Below are positions 1 through 10,769 of a DNA stretch of 64,000 nucleotides, piece by piece (the stretch's first letter is position 1; each line of letters begins with the position of its first letter). Below the pieces are notes generated by a model that did not search any database, had not been told where the DNA came from, and saw only the letters and a list, made by a program, of their open reading frames with translations. Source of the stretch: Pterobdella sp. o SKG-2022 (taxonomy: Eukaryota > Annelida > Clitellata > Hirudinida > Piscicolidae); the NCBI GenBank assembly GCA_964035795.1, contig OZ038325.1:3870277-3934276 (forward strand). The letters run 5' to 3'. The position numbers and the translations under genes were made by a program.

Positions 1-935
1 CTAATATTCCACTACCAATAAAACTATCTTCTTGAATTTTATTTTTTACTATTAAGTTTAATATTCTTGATACTTCTTTTATTAGTTTTTCTCCACTATA
101 TTTTATCATTTTGGAAGGGGTCTTATCTTCATCTTTAGCTTTATTATTATTTAGTTTAGCTAGCTTAACCTCATTAAAACTTATTGGGTCATTGAGAGAT
201 TGTTGCAGCATTGGATTTTGGTTGTTGCTAGGTAGTTTATAAAATTTGTTGTGGTAGAACTGTTTGACTTTTATTTCAGCTTTAGTTTCGCTGGAGATTT
301 GTTTATTCTCTTGATCATTAAGAAATAATTTACCTGGAGTCTTCCATAGATGAATTTCATGGCTTGAAAAGTTTTTTTATCATCTCTGGACTTTTCCATT
401 AGCTGTAATTGCTTTTTCAAGCATTTTTCATAAGCTTTTTTGCAAATTTTTCTTATTTCAAGAAGAATTTTATTTCTTTCAATTCTATTTTGCTTTATTA
501 ATTGTATTGTTTGTGGTGTTTATCTTTATTCTAATCTCTTTGCATTGTAGAAAGATGTTGTATTTCATTGTTGAATTCATATCCTTTCTTTATCTTTTTT
601 TTCATGCCTACTGTTTATAGCTGATTGTTTCATTATATCTTTTAGAGAATCCCAAGTGATTTTTTCAGTATTATTAATTTTAGATTCAATTTGGTTTTTA
701 TATTCTGCTTCTTTTTCTTTAAGCATTTCATAATTGATTTCTTTTTTTGAATTGTTCCTTTTTGTCATTTTCTTCCATTTTGAATACATTTTTTTGAGAT
801 TTATTTTACAAATAACAATTTTATGGTTAGAGTTGAGTTCTGTTCCACCATAGGCTCTTGAGTTATTAATGATAGCTCTCTGATTATATTTGCAGATAAC
901 AGAGTCTATTTGCTTATATATTTTTTTAATGTCAT
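1..935 (-). pseudogene. Non-LTR retrotransposon fragment (endonuclease end, linker, start of RT)
   Basis: Reading the minus strand downward from about 935, the translation gives the end of an APE-type endonuclease (SRAYGGTELNSNHKIVICK, near 800-865). A basic, charged linker follows, open at 577-789 and containing WDSLKDIMKQSA. Below 480 come frame-shifted pieces typical of the stretch before the RT palm (KLAKLNNNKAKDEDKTP, then SKMIKYSGEKLIKEVSR). The SDH-like box is degraded to SNH. No uninterrupted frame remains, so this is a dead copy. It is cut at the window edge and 5'-truncated near 935. The order EN-linker-RT is that of RTE/CR1-type elements; the exact clade is not resolved. Confidence 0.6.
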
Positions 936-973
936 AATAACAAAAATATATCTAATAAAAATTAAAAATGGGT

Positions 974-1042
974 GGTGCCTAGAAAGCAGAAAAAATAACT
1001 GAAAATAAAATTTCGAAAACAGCCGAACCTGTCGGTTACTGA
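974..1042 (-). repeat. 70-bp module shared with the 5' end of the Y element at 47.2 kb
   Basis: On the minus strand this reads AGTAACCGACAGGTTCGG and continues through a T-rich stretch to TTTCTGCTTTCTAGGCAC. It is nearly identical to 47171-47243 on the plus strand. In both places it lies immediately 5' of, and on the same strand as, a non-LTR retroelement. That suggests a 5' UTR leader, although the coding parts belong to different families. Confidence 0.55.
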
Positions 1043-1137
1043 CTGACTTGAAAAATAACTAAAAAATCAACTACAAACAAACTAATCTACAAAATCTTCA
1101 TAAATGAAATTTAAAATGAATAACCACTCACCCAAAG

Positions 1138-1329
1138 ATTTTCTTGAAGAAACTTTCAAGGCCGATTCAATTGGATGAGTCTCTCATAGAGCGTTGGCAT
1201 CCCAAGTTCAAACTAGACTCTGTGCCTCCCATTAAACCTACATTACTGCCACAACCACCTCTTACATCTACTCCTATTGTTACCGCAGCTAAAGCTCTTG
1301 AAATTATTAAGGGAAATCCAGATCCTAAA
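1138..1329 (+). CDS. CDT1: CDT1 DNA replication licensing factor, internal exon
   Basis: CDT1 loads the MCM2-7 helicase onto origins with ORC and CDC6, and is held in check by geminin and by proteolysis. This exon encodes the segment after the geminin-binding winged helix: FLKKL, then ERWHPKFKLDSVPPIKP and LLPQPP, the RWHPxF...P..P...LPQPP signature of animal CDT1. The donor GTGTGT follows at 1330 after codon AAA (phase 0). The acceptor is inferred as the AG at 1136-1137 (weak pyrimidine tract). It joins the exon at 1435 in phase. The upstream exons, including the geminin-binding domain, are not in the window. Identification rests on five consecutive exons whose joined translation is collinear with vertebrate CDT1 to the C-terminus. 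Confidence 0.9.
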
Positions 1330-1434
1330 GTGTGTTCTTCTCCATTCGTTTTACAAAATTAAACCTCGATGTTGTTTCATTTTTTTTGTTTTTTAAAATA
1401 TATATTTTAAATTACGTTGAAAACTATTTTTAAG

Positions 1435-1563
1435 ATAAAAGAGGTTCTACAGAAGATAATAAAAGCAAAAGAAGAAAAAACAAAAATTTCTGACACAACA
1501 ACCGTTACGAACAAAGCAGTCCCTAATGCAACACAAGGCATTTCAAAAATTCTGCTAGAAAAA
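1435..1563 (+). CDS. CDT1: CDT1 exon, linker between the two winged-helix regions
   Basis: The acceptor AG at 1433-1434 is followed by IKEVLQKIIKAKEEK. The exon ends in GISKILLEK before the donor GTATGT at 1564. The exon begins and ends in phase 0. The variable middle (KISDTTTVTNKAVPNATQ) matches the low-complexity spacer of CDT1. The terminal GISKILLEK plus VRRKES from the next exon matches the conserved GVSxxLLERIRAKE helix before the C-terminal MCM-binding domain. The following intron (1564-7761) is about 6.2 kb and filled with retroelement fragments. Confidence 0.9.
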
Positions 1564-2150
1564 GTATGTTCTTTTTGTTAAAAGTCAATTTCAGTCATTT
1601 TATACAATTAAAAATGAGCTAAGGTGTAGTAAGACTTCAAAAATGTGGATATCTAATACTTGGATTCTTTAATACTTCAGACTAAATTTCGTTGACTTTT
1701 TCGGGTATTAACATTAAAAAGAATTCAACATGCTGTGTTTTTGCTGTAATCTAAATAATAGTAAACTCAATAGAAATTATTGACAGATTGATATTTCAGT
1801 CTTGTCATTCAACGGCAAGAAAAACTGTCAGGGTTCAGTTTAGACGAATTAAACAAGCACCCAATGGAAACATTGAGAGTAGCAGAGGCAAAAAAGAAGT
1901 GGAAACTATGTATTGAAAAAAGGTGCACGTCTATACAATCCAAAAACACAAATTGCGTCGAGTCAAATTTATCCACGTCTTGAAAAGCGGGAATTTAACC
2001 TACAAATTTTATTTGGGAAACAATAGGTCTGGTCGTAATGTTACTCGTTTTTTTAATGGTAGAATCTATGCAATGGTATGAAAGGGCATTCTTTTTTGAA
2101 CTTGGGAAATAAATAAAATTCTAGTGTAAGTTGCGAGGCAGCAGTAACTG
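1564..2150. other. Start of long CDT1 intron, no gene recognised
   Basis: AT-rich intron sequence. A short open stretch near 1800-2040 (for example METLRVAEAKKKWKL in one frame) resembles the basic retroelement sequence further on, but it is not assignable. Confidence 0.5.
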
Positions 2151-3402
2151 CAAAAATGATAGCTGGCTATCATCATCCTTCCATTTAGAGCCCATTTTCT
2201 TCAGCAAGTTGAGAACAAACCAAAATGGCTTCAGACCTGGTTGATCCACTCTTGCTCAAATCCTCACGCTGAGAAGAATACTCAAAGGAGTCAAATCAAA
2301 AACACTACCGGTAGTTATAATTTTTGTGGATTTCCATAAAGCTTTTGATTCAATTCATAGAGGAAAATTAATGGAAATACTAAAAGCATATGGCATTCCT
2401 CTTGAAACTGTAAACGCAATTTCACTTCTATATAAAAACACTACTGCTAAAGTTATTTCCCCAGATGGTGATACAAGTTTTTTCCAAATTTATGCAGGAG
2501 TTTTGCAGGAAGATACACTAGCACCCTACCTGTTCATAATAGCAGTAGATTATGCAATGAGAACAGCAATCTCTAATTCAGATGATTGTGGCTTTACTCT
2601 CGAAAAAGCTAAAAGTAGGAAACGTCGAGCACTATGTGTAACATGCATAGGCTACGCAGATGATATTGCCCTACTTTCAGACTCTGTCGATAAAGCTGAA
2701 AAACTGTTACATAATGTAGAAACGGCAGCCAAACTAATAGGTCTTCACATTAATAAGAAAAAAACACAATATATGACATTTAACCAAAATCCTTCAAATT
2801 TCACCACAATAAACAAAAAATGCATAAAACTCACAAACGATTTTCCCTATCTAGGATCTTGGATATATTCCAACGAGAAAAACCTTAACGTAAGAATCGG
2901 TAAAGCTTGGGTTGCACTACAAAAACTACATACTATTTGGAATTCAAATGTGCCAAAAAACTTGAAATTAGCATTTTTCCATACTACAGTGAGCTCTGTG
3001 CTACTCTGGATCTAGTACCTGGACATTGGCCAAAAAGTTAAAAACAAAGTTAAACGGGTGCTATACAAAAGTGCTAAAAGTTTTAAATAATGTAAAATTT
3101 CAGCAACGTATAAGCAATAATGTACTATACGACAACTTACCAAAGATAACCAATACAATTGCAACACAGGGTCAGTTTCGCAGGAGATTGCTTTCGCAGT
3201 AAAGAAGTTATACACAAATTGATACTATGGGAACCAAGATGTGGTAAAAATACTAGAGGAAGACCAGCTCGAAATTTTATCAACCAACTAACTGATGATA
3301 CTAATCTTGATAAAGAAGATTTAGAAACAGCTATGAGCGATAGGAAGTATTGGAAGAACAAAGTCATAGAAGTTCGACTGCGGTCGACATGATGATGATG
3401 AT
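2150..3402 (+). pseudogene. RTE-like non-LTR retrotransposon, RT and 3' end
   Basis: A 5'-truncated reverse transcriptase. It begins with NQNGFRPG (about 2215-2240, broken by a stop). The open segment 2326-3015 carries the palm motif A (VDFHKAFDSI), GVLQEDTLAPYLF where the usual form is GVxQGDTLAP, and the catalytic GYADDIALLSD. After a frameshift near 3015 the C-terminal tail reads RVSFAGDCFRSKEVIHKLIL (3159-3392), with RGRPARNFINQLTDDT and a final KVIEVRLRST. That tail is typical of RTE-type elements, and the copy ends in a TGATGATGATGA tract, as such elements do. It lies in the sense direction inside a CDT1 intron. The G-to-E change in the GDTLAP box, a stop and a frameshift mark it as dead. 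Confidence 0.8.
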
Positions 3403-4311
3403 GATTTTCTTCAGCAGAGGGTAGGGCTTTTTTGAAAAAAATTCTCTTCCACGTAAGGCGGTCGTGTGGATCCATTTCCGTCAAACTGAGCTTTGCCCGA
3501 TCTTTTTCAGCCACTCTTCCCATGTCATTTTTGGCCTACCGGCTCTTAACACCAAAAAACTTGAATTCTCTGACTTTTGAAAGCCAATCTGAGCTGCGCA
3601 CCACATGACCAATCACCTCAACCTATGACAACGCAACGCCGGTTCTATGTTTAGGATGCCACGTTTTGCATGCAATTTTTCTGCACTTATCATGTCTTCA
3701 ACCCTGGCTTTGCAAAACCATTGGATCATAGCCAAGTCATTTCACTTCAATCGGTTCAGGGAAAGGGTTGTTAGGCTCCAGGTTTCAGAAGAGTACAGCA
3801 TCACAGCTCTAATGTACGTGTTGTAGATTTGACCTCTGGTTGTGAAAAGTAGATAAGGATTGGTGAGAAGTGGAAGAAGTTGACAAAACTTACTCCAAGC
3901 AGACTTGCATTTGATGATTGAAGAAAGTTTGCAGCCTCTCCCAGCAGAAACCATATCGCCAAGATAACAGAAGTCAGTAACAAATTCCAACTTGTCAGTA
4001 CCCATTTGGAATTCAGTTATTTTCCTACCATCTACTGGTCATTCAGTACCCAGACAATGAGCACATCTGAATGATGGATCTCTCTTTAAACCACCACTTA
4101 TACCACAACACTTCTTATGCACCCAACTTTTACAACTATCACAAAAAATCGGATTACAGTCTACACCTTTAGAACAAACACCACATGGAAAGCAACCAGA
4201 TTTTTGAACATGTTCAGGTGATTGCCACATAACATAACCTTCATTTTCACCATATTTACCCTAAGCCCTTTAACCTTTAAACCAATTTTTCAACCTAGAA
4301 ACCAAATCTTC
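3403..4311 (-). pseudogene. Y-family non-LTR retrotransposon, 3' half (diverged copy)
   Basis: From high to low coordinates: the end of the RT palm (broken frames near 4250-4310, DLVSRLKNWFKG); a PHD-like Cys/His finger in the open segment 4039-4230 (CGVCSKGVDCNPIFCDSC, then WVHKKCCG and FRCAHC); the RT connection/thumb at 3742-4005 (FCYLGDMVSAGRGCKL, then RGQIYNTYIRAVMLYSSE); and the C-terminal tail near 3403-3540 (DPHDRLTWKR). The order RT-finger-thumb is the same as in the copies at 4312-6430 and 47171-50712, but this one is clearly more diverged. It abuts the RTE-like 3' end at 3402 and another Y copy at 4312. Confidence 0.75.
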
Positions 4312-6430
4312 TAATCAATCAATCAAATCCTTTTTATAGCCCGTTTTCTTTTACCAAGGGTTGAGCTTTTTGAAAGTTCTATCTTGAAGTCGGCCTTTCC
4401 ATTCAGAGTGATCAAGTGGATCTGCACAAACCATGTTTAGCTTTCTTTTATCATTCAATATAAGCTCATTCTAAGTCTTTTTGGGCTTACCATGCTTCTT
4501 CCAAGTATCTAAATCCAACTTTCGCACCTAAGAGATCCAACCCACGCTACTTTCTACATGTCCAAACCACCTCATCCTGCTTGTACAAAAAACTACCTCG
4601 ACATCCCCAATGTCAAGTTTTGAAAGAAGTGGGTGAGAGCAAACGTTATCATTCGTTTTGATGTTGCACATCCAGCGAATCATGGCAAGGTTGTTTCGTC
4701 TAAGGCGGTTCAATGTGGAAACTGTTATGGGCCATGTTTCAGCAGCATGTAGCATAAATCTTCTGATACAGATTGAATAGACACGACCTCTGGTCAAGAT
4801 CGATAAATGACGATTAGCAAGGAGTGGAAGAAGTTGGCGAAATTTAGCCCAGGCACACTTACAACGTTTTATTGAAGCAAGCTCACATCCACCATCTGCA
4901 GATAACATATCCCCAAGATAGCAGAAGTCTGGGACAACTTCCAGTTTTCCATCACCAATCATCACTTCTTTTACTAATCTTCCATCAACAGGCCGTGCTT
5001 TACCAGGGCAACGAGCGCATTGGAAGTTAAGATTCGAAGTAAGAGGGCCTTTTATGCCACTGCATTTCTTGTGTGCCCATTTCCTGCAGCCTCCACACTG
5101 AATAGCGTTTCTACCCACACCTGCTTGGCATACACCACAAGGTTACTTCCCAAATTTTTTCAACACATCAAGTCTGGAACCAGAAACCATTAGCTTTGTC
5201 TTACCCATATATGCCCCTAACACCTTTTTCTCCATTTCCGATCTCCGTGTTCTCAACCTCGCTAATAGTTCATCCATGGACCCACTGCTTTTCCAAGGCT
5301 CATCTTATTAATGGCCTTTCTAACCATTGCTGTAGTGATAGGTTCGCTGGTACCTTCCACGGGATAGACTTCGGACAAACCACCTGGATTTCATGAAAAC
5401 TCCATATTAAGAAGGTTCATATAATGCTCTTTCCATGCTTCTTTTTTAGAATCAACATTCAGGGACATTTGGCCATTATTATTTCTCACCGGTTTATCCC
5501 CAATGACGTCTTGGTTCTCTCACCGCATTTGCTTAGCCAGTCGATATATCTCAACAGATCTGGGATTGATTTGTTTGAACGCAATCTTTTCAGCATCAGT
5601 TTTGGCTATGTGTACAGCAAGGTTGGATGCACGTTTAGCATCTTTGTCTCTTCCTGCTTTCCATTATTTGAAATATTTGCGTTTGTGGGACACAGCTTGC
5701 TGCATCTTGTCATTTCACCACCAAGTCTGCCTCTTCCAGGTTTGTTTTGCAGAGACTCCACAAACCTGTTTTGTAGCATTAATCAAATTGTTTTTTAGGT
5801 ACTTCCAACGCTCATCCAAAGTTTTACCAGTTTCATTTCCTTGGATTAATGCATTGAAAAAATTAGGAAATTCAACTTGATTTCCAAAGTCTCTTAGTTT
5901 CCAGACTTTTGTACAAGGAACAAACCTTTTTTTGGAGTGAGCATGAGTGCAAACCTTGAAGTCACTGACCACTAGTCTATTCTGTGTTGCACACTCCTCC
6001 CCAACAATGACTTTCACATTAGAGATCATTTTTTAAAAACGTCTCTTATACAATAGGTAGTCAATTTGGGTTTTACAATTTCTTGACTGGTATGTAACCA
6101 AATGTTCAAATTTCTTCTTGAACCACGAGTTACCGACCCCCAGCTCACTGGCAACAGTAAATTCCTTCATTGTTTTTTTCCAAAGCCTGTCCACCATGCA
6201 CATTCTCAAAAGCAGTAGAAAATGATCCTATATGGCCATTTCAGGCTCCACATAGGATTAGCTGTTATGAAGATGAAACTTTGGTTATGGTGTATTGAAG
6301 CGCATAATAGAATTAATCTTCTACACTTTCACTCAAGTTAGCTTGAGGTGCATAAGCACTCACAAAAACACACACAACTGTTCCATACACCATTCGAATG
6401 CGGACAGGTTTGACACTGGCAGTGAAAAGC
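4312..6430 (-). pseudogene. Y-family non-LTR retrotransposon, EN-RT-finger-thumb, 5'-truncated
   Basis: Closely similar at nucleotide level to the full-length plus-strand copy at 47171-50712, but inverted. The endonuclease part (about 6430-6030) shows VVCVFVSAYAPQ. The segment 5715-6029 carries ISNVKVIVGEECATQNRLVV (the N/HRLVV box) and the following linker. The RT palm (about 5600-5130) is scrambled by frameshifts. The open segment 4528-5118 holds the finger (CGGCRKWAHKKCSG), the thumb (CYLGDMLSADGGCEL) and the end (RMRWFGHVESSVGWIS). The 3' end is a TTGATTGATTGATT tract at about 4312-4325, matching the tail of the other copy. It sits antisense in the CDT1 intron. Similarity to the sister copy fades above about 6430. 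Confidence 0.8.
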
Positions 6431-6582
6431 TGTGACTGGGCTAACATAAGGCAATGGTGAAAACTTTTGCCTCTGTGTCTGTGGATAGTCTACGGCAAGC
6501 AGTTGTTTTTTCAATCACAACCTGGGTGACAGTAGCTTCTGCAGCTGATGTCTACATATCTTGACTTCCATGGTGCAAAACA

Positions 6583-6995
6583 GTGGTTCAGCGGAAGAGT
6601 CCTTTCAGAAGTGTACCAACAGTGAGGCACGTAGCCCAAGTTAGTAGGAAACGGTGGAGGTCTTGGACTGTCATGAGTGTTCATGTTGGTGTAAGGAAGG
6701 ACATTCTGCCGTTAAAAAAACAGCCAAACAAAAACATGAAGACAATATCAAATTCACATATAGGCGGTGCTGTCACAAATAGTTTGGACAGTGAGGTCTC
6801 TGGCTTGGCTGCTCGAGGACATGGAGCAGCAAGGTCGGGTTCATGTGGCAACTCAAGCAAATGTCCAAACATACTTCGGGTCGATAGTCTGAACGTTGGT
6901 ACACTTAAGGGAAAGGGTGATGAGATGGTGGAAATGTTGTCTCGCAGAAGGTTGGCTTTTTGTTGCGTTTAGGAAACGAGATGGAAAACTCTAAA
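6583..6995 (+). pseudogene. Y-family 5' fragment (start of endonuclease)
   Basis: The open segment 6583-6972 runs from a basic leader into ILRVDSLNVGTLKGKGDE and MVEMLSRRRLAFCCV, the N-terminal beta strand and first helix of an APE endonuclease as found in Y elements (the sister copy has FRVGSLNIGLMSGKTSE). A stop follows where LQETRW is expected (TAG then GAAACGAGATGG, 6970-6985). Homology ends near 6995. This 5' piece is inverted relative to the adjacent minus-strand Y copy, so it is a separate insertion or a 5' inversion product. Confidence 0.65.
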
Positions 6996-7761
6996 ATAAA
7001 CTAAAGTTATTAGATATAAAAAAACATACTATATATCATTATTTACATGTATAAATATAAAAATAATTTACTCCCATCATCTTTTAATAACCTAATAAAG
7101 AACAAAACTTTTAGTTATGAAATAGAAATAAAAATAGTTTTATTGATAACTCAAGAACAAATAAAAAAATATCTTTAATTACACAAGGACCCAAAAACTG
7201 GAATAAATTAATACATAACATACATAATTCTAACCATTAAGCATTTTCAAAAAATTAGTTTAAAATTATCTTCTTTCAATATAACATTGAATTTTCCTTT
7301 TCCTACGGTAACTATAGATGCCCTAAAAGGAATTTTATTTTGCTTATAATTTATTTATTTCTTCATTATATCATTTTTTTATTTTTTTAGTGTTTATTAT
7401 TTCAAAGAGAATAAACTCTCGCACGCAAATTTTGTTTTACTTTAATTATTTATTATTTTATTTATTAATTTTTTTCCCATTGAATTTTTATTAAATTTAT
7501 TAGCTATAACTTATTATTATTTTTTTGTTTAATTGTTTTGTTTTTCAAAGACATGACTTCAAACAAGTTTTTGCTCTAATCGAAATTAACAATCGTTAAC
7601 ACCCCTATTTATAATATAAAAATTTCATGTGTGCAAGTTTTTAATATAACGAAAAAATTGAGAAACGATAGAAATTATACTTCAACAAAATTTTATGAAT
7701 TTTGAAAAATATAATTTTTGTAGTTTAAATTAATAAAAAAATTGTTCTATTAATTGCCCAG
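6996..7761. other. AT-rich CDT1 intron, nothing recognised
   Basis: Very AT-rich, with no ORF above background and no recognisable repeat. It ends in the acceptor TTGCCCAG before the next CDT1 exon. Confidence 0.6.
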
Positions 7762-7865
7762 GTCAGACGCAAGGAGAGCATTAGGGAGGCTGAGGCTATG
7801 ATGGCAATTTCGAGTAGGACCTCCATACTCCAGAGGTTACCTTCTCTCGCCAAGATCCTTAGGCA
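7762..7865 (+). CDS. CDT1: CDT1 exon, start of C-terminal MCM-binding winged helix
   Basis: A GC-richer island of 104 nt in very AT-rich surroundings, bounded by acceptor CCCAG (to 7761) and donor GTAAGT (7866). It encodes VRRKESIREAEAMMAISSRT and then SILQRLPSLAKILRQ. The pattern (basic helix, then LQRLPxLAxxLR) is the conserved start of the CDT1 C-terminal domain that contacts MCM. The last codon is split CA|G with the next exon (phase 2). Confidence 0.92.
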
Positions 7866-7956
7866 GTAAGTGGTGCTGGACCTTGTATTGTTTTTCATTC
7901 AAGGTTGGATAGGTAAAGATTCAGAGTCCTGTTAACATAATTGAGCCGTTCCATTG

Positions 7957-8011
7957 ATTAGATAATCTACAGACGTTCAATAGCAGCTTAAAGGGTTGTA
8001 GATTATCTAAT
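7957..8011. repeat. 15-bp perfect inverted repeat
   Basis: ATTAGATAATCTACA at 7957-7971 and its exact reverse complement at 7997-8011, with a 25-bp spacer. Each arm is itself partly palindromic (TAGATAATCTA). It lies 90 bp after a CDT1 exon, inside the intron. It may be the core of a small foldback transposon; no other copy was noticed. Confidence 0.6.
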
Positions 8012-9034
8012 GGTACGTAGAAATAGACTCAGGTGTTATTCACTATTATCCACGTAAGATTTTGCTGCTTATATGTCCTTTCAACAGTAAATCTATAATG
8101 CTAATACTACTATATTGTGACATAAAATAAGCCGTTTTAATTGAGAAATTTTCATGACTGTCACTCCAAACTAACCTCAAACTCGAAATAATCGAAGTAA
8201 AGGTCCGCCGTTCACATATTTGGGCATTTGTCAACTAGGATCCGCCATGCCAAATGAAAACGATACTTATTACTGCTGTCCAGGCTATCACAGAAATACA
8301 GGCAGGGGGTCATAAAATTGGGATATGTTTGTAACTGGAATACTACTGTTTATTTCACCTTGGCCAAACTTTTCTATGGCTTTAGGTTATTTTCTACATC
8401 CACTACCCGTTTTTGGCTTAAAATTCTTCACAAAGACCAGCTGATCTCGTTTTAGCGTTTTTGTATGTAGGTTCATAGTTCGTCAAAATCTTTTTATAAT
8501 ACAGAGATTTGCCGAGTGGGCGCATGAACTGATATTTATCCATTAATCTTGATAAACGATTCGTGAATATTTTTTTTTATTTAATTATTTATTTAGTAAA
8601 TATCTAAACAAATAGGAAAAAAATCTAAAAAGTAAATTTTTTATACTGCTTCACATCAGTTGTACCTTTTTTTTAAACAAGCGTCGTTGAGTTTCATTGA
8701 ATTTTTATAAAAAATTGTTTATATTTTATACATATTCCAAAAACCATCAAAATCATGGCTTTTTTTTGATGAGATTTTTATGATAAGTAACTTTTTCTTA
8801 ATCTGAATTTTTATGTCAAAGTCAATTTCATCGTTTGTTTTTTCTAAATGTGGTAAAATTTCGAAAATTGCACTTATCATCATTGTCTAACCAGAAAATT
8901 GCAAAACTTCTTTCAATGCTTTCTGAAAATTTTCACATTTTATTGTATAAATGGCTTTTTAAAAAATTTTTAAAATATTTTTGATCATGATTAGAATTAT
9001 TTTTAAATTAACACTTGAAAAAAAATTTGTTACT
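8012..9034. other. CDT1 intron, no gene recognised
   Basis: AT-rich intron between the CDT1 exons at 7762 and 9528. No coding or RNA feature is recognised. Confidence 0.5.
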
Positions 9035-9163
9035 TATTACATAGAAAAGTGTTGACGTGAAATCTTACATTATCAAATGTAATAATGTAAAATACTCGTA
9101 CGAAAAACTTTGTGTATTAAGTTTCTCAATAGACCATAGTGTTTTTTTCTATTACATAGAAAA
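9035..9163 (+). mobile_element. Foldback element with degraded hammerhead-like motif (copy E)
   Basis: The right arm (about 9084-9150) carries the hammerhead-like 3' half (TACGAAAAACTTTGTGTATT) and the outer arm GAGAAACTTAATACAC (in reverse complement) shared with copy D at 37566-37732. The left arm is shortened (ATCTTACATTATC is retained). The exact 14-mer TATTACATAGAAAA occurs at 9035-9048 and again at 9150-9163. It could be a target-site duplication, although the right copy overlaps sequence also present at the end of copy D. Confidence 0.5.
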
Positions 9164-9271
9164 TTATTCAAATAGAAAAGATATGTTTCATTACCTGCAT
9201 GTTTCACCGTGTAATTACTTTTTCAATATTCAAAGTATTGTGATTTGTTCTTCAAAATTTTAGTATCTGTC

Positions 9272-9452
9272 ATCATGTAATGTAATGCGGTATTCATAAA
9301 GCGCTTTTCTTTATAGATCAAAGCGCTTGCTAAAAATTTTATGTAGCGAAAACATGTAGTGGAACAGGTGCTAATTGTCGGCCCACGCGGGATTGAACCC
9401 GGTAACTTTAGATAGTTAGTCTAATGCTCAACCATTGAGCTATAGGGGCCAA
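9272..9452 (-). mobile_element. tRNA-derived SINE (copy 1, most complete)
   Basis: On the minus strand, 9450-9381 folds as a tRNA: box A TAGCTCAATGG, an anticodon-arm-like TTAGA...TCTAA, and box B GGGTTCAATCCC, with GGCCCC/GGGCC ends. Downstream is a unique body (ATTAGCACCTGTTCCAC), then a hairpin AAGCGCTTTGAT...AAAAGCGCTT, and the end ATACCGCATTACATTA. Related copies are at 21640, 24403, 27484, 34965, 36148 and 39458. The loss of good acceptor pairing and the attached body make a functional tRNA gene unlikely. The tRNA part is closest to an Ile/Val type. Confidence 0.8.
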
Positions 9453-9527
9453 CAATTTAAATATTTGGTGCTTTGAAGAGTGAATAAATATATATTCGAA
9501 GGATTCAATGTAAAAAACCTTTAACAG

Positions 9528-9616
9528 GTTTTTCATGAACCAGAAAAGACCCGCAGTTACCAGGGATGCTGTGATAAAATGTTTTTGTGACAGTTACAAC
9601 TCTAAGCTCAGTACTC
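9528..9616 (+). CDS. CDT1: CDT1 exon, C-terminal winged helix
   Basis: Acceptor TTTAACAG ends at 9527. The split codon CA|G gives Q, then FFMNQKRPAVTRDAVIKCF and CDSYNSKLST. The donor GTATGT is at 9617 with phase 1 (C|TG gives Leu). This corresponds to the VFVSERKPxLxxxxxCxxxxxS region of vertebrate CDT1, with the same spacing. A rival donor GTACTC at 9611 would delete two conserved-spacing residues and is less likely. Confidence 0.9.
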
Positions 9617-10235
9617 GTATGTTTCTTTGTTATTTATTGGCATTTAAATCATTATACCATCTAAACTTTTATGCATTTTAATCTGAAGAGTATTACGTAG
9701 ATTGATAGCATCTTTCACTGCTAGGCTTAGCTAAGAATTTTAACGTTGATCATGTAATAAGTTGGGCTGAGGAGAATGTATCGGAAAAGACATTGCGTTT
9801 CAAAATAAATTATTTTAAAAGAATGGTAGGCTGAAGGTTGAGTGGAAAAGGAAATAATTTTCAAAAAATATTCTAATTGCCCTAAAAGAAAATGAGGCTT
9901 TGGATGAAAAAGAGCTTAGGAGCATAAAAAGTTGAGTAAATCTAACCACCCTCAGTATAGTTGAGATTAAATGGGATTTAAATTCATGGTCATTTTTTTG
10001 TGTCTGTTTCCATGCTAGAATGCATTGAATGGCTTCTCCACACCGAGCAGTTTTGAGAAAATTTTTCCGTCTTATTTTTTAATGGTCGTTTTATATGGGA
10101 ATCATTTTTTTCGACTAATCTTTCTGTTTTACTCTACTTCAAAATATTTTCAAGCAATTGTTAGGTTTTCAACATTTAACTGGATTTTTTTGCATAAATT
10201 CTAATCAGTGGTTTATTAATTTTTGTATTTTACAG

Positions 10236-10381
10236 TGGAGGCGACGACCCACTTGAATCTTCTGATGGAGCTGTTGCCTTGGTGGCTTGAAGAGATTCGA
10301 ATAAGTAAGGGAACTTATGTGCGTATGATGCCTTCAATACAAATGGTCGATGTCTATGAGGCACTGAAGACAGCATCATGA
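10236..10381 (+). CDS. CDT1: CDT1 last coding exon
   Basis: Acceptor ATTTTACAG ends at 10235. The translation EATTHLNLLMELLPWWLEEI, then RISKGTYVRM and VYEALKTAS, ends at TGA 10379-10381. HLxLLxELLPxWL..xRIxxxTYV is the final winged-helix signature of CDT1, and the protein ends at about the same point as the vertebrate protein. The 3' UTR that follows is AT-rich. Confidence 0.93.
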
Positions 10382-10769
10382 GGCTCCATCAGATTCATTA
10401 TTGTACTGTAATATCAATTATATAAATAGATTATAGTAAATTAGATTTAGGATTTTATTTAAGCTTTATCAAAAATTTTAGTAATTATTCAGTGTTCAAT
10501 TAGCCATTTTTTATATTGTTAATTTTATAAAATATATTTCAGTCGTTATTATGCTTAAAATTTTTTTCATGAAAATTTATTCATTAGTAAAATATTTTTA
10601 TTTCATCATATATTCGAACGTTGTTATTTATTTATGAATCAAATTTTGACTCACTTGGCGTATTTAGATATTCCAGTTCATGTATTTATTTTAGATTTTA
10701 TTTAGATTTAACAATATAAATTTTATTTTAAAAATTTGTTTTTTTTTTAATAAATGAATCAATTTAAAA
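10382..10769. other. CDT1 3' UTR and AT-rich spacer
   Basis: AT-rich, with no ORF. Several near-AATAAA strings occur, but none can be picked out as the poly(A) signal. Confidence 0.4.
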
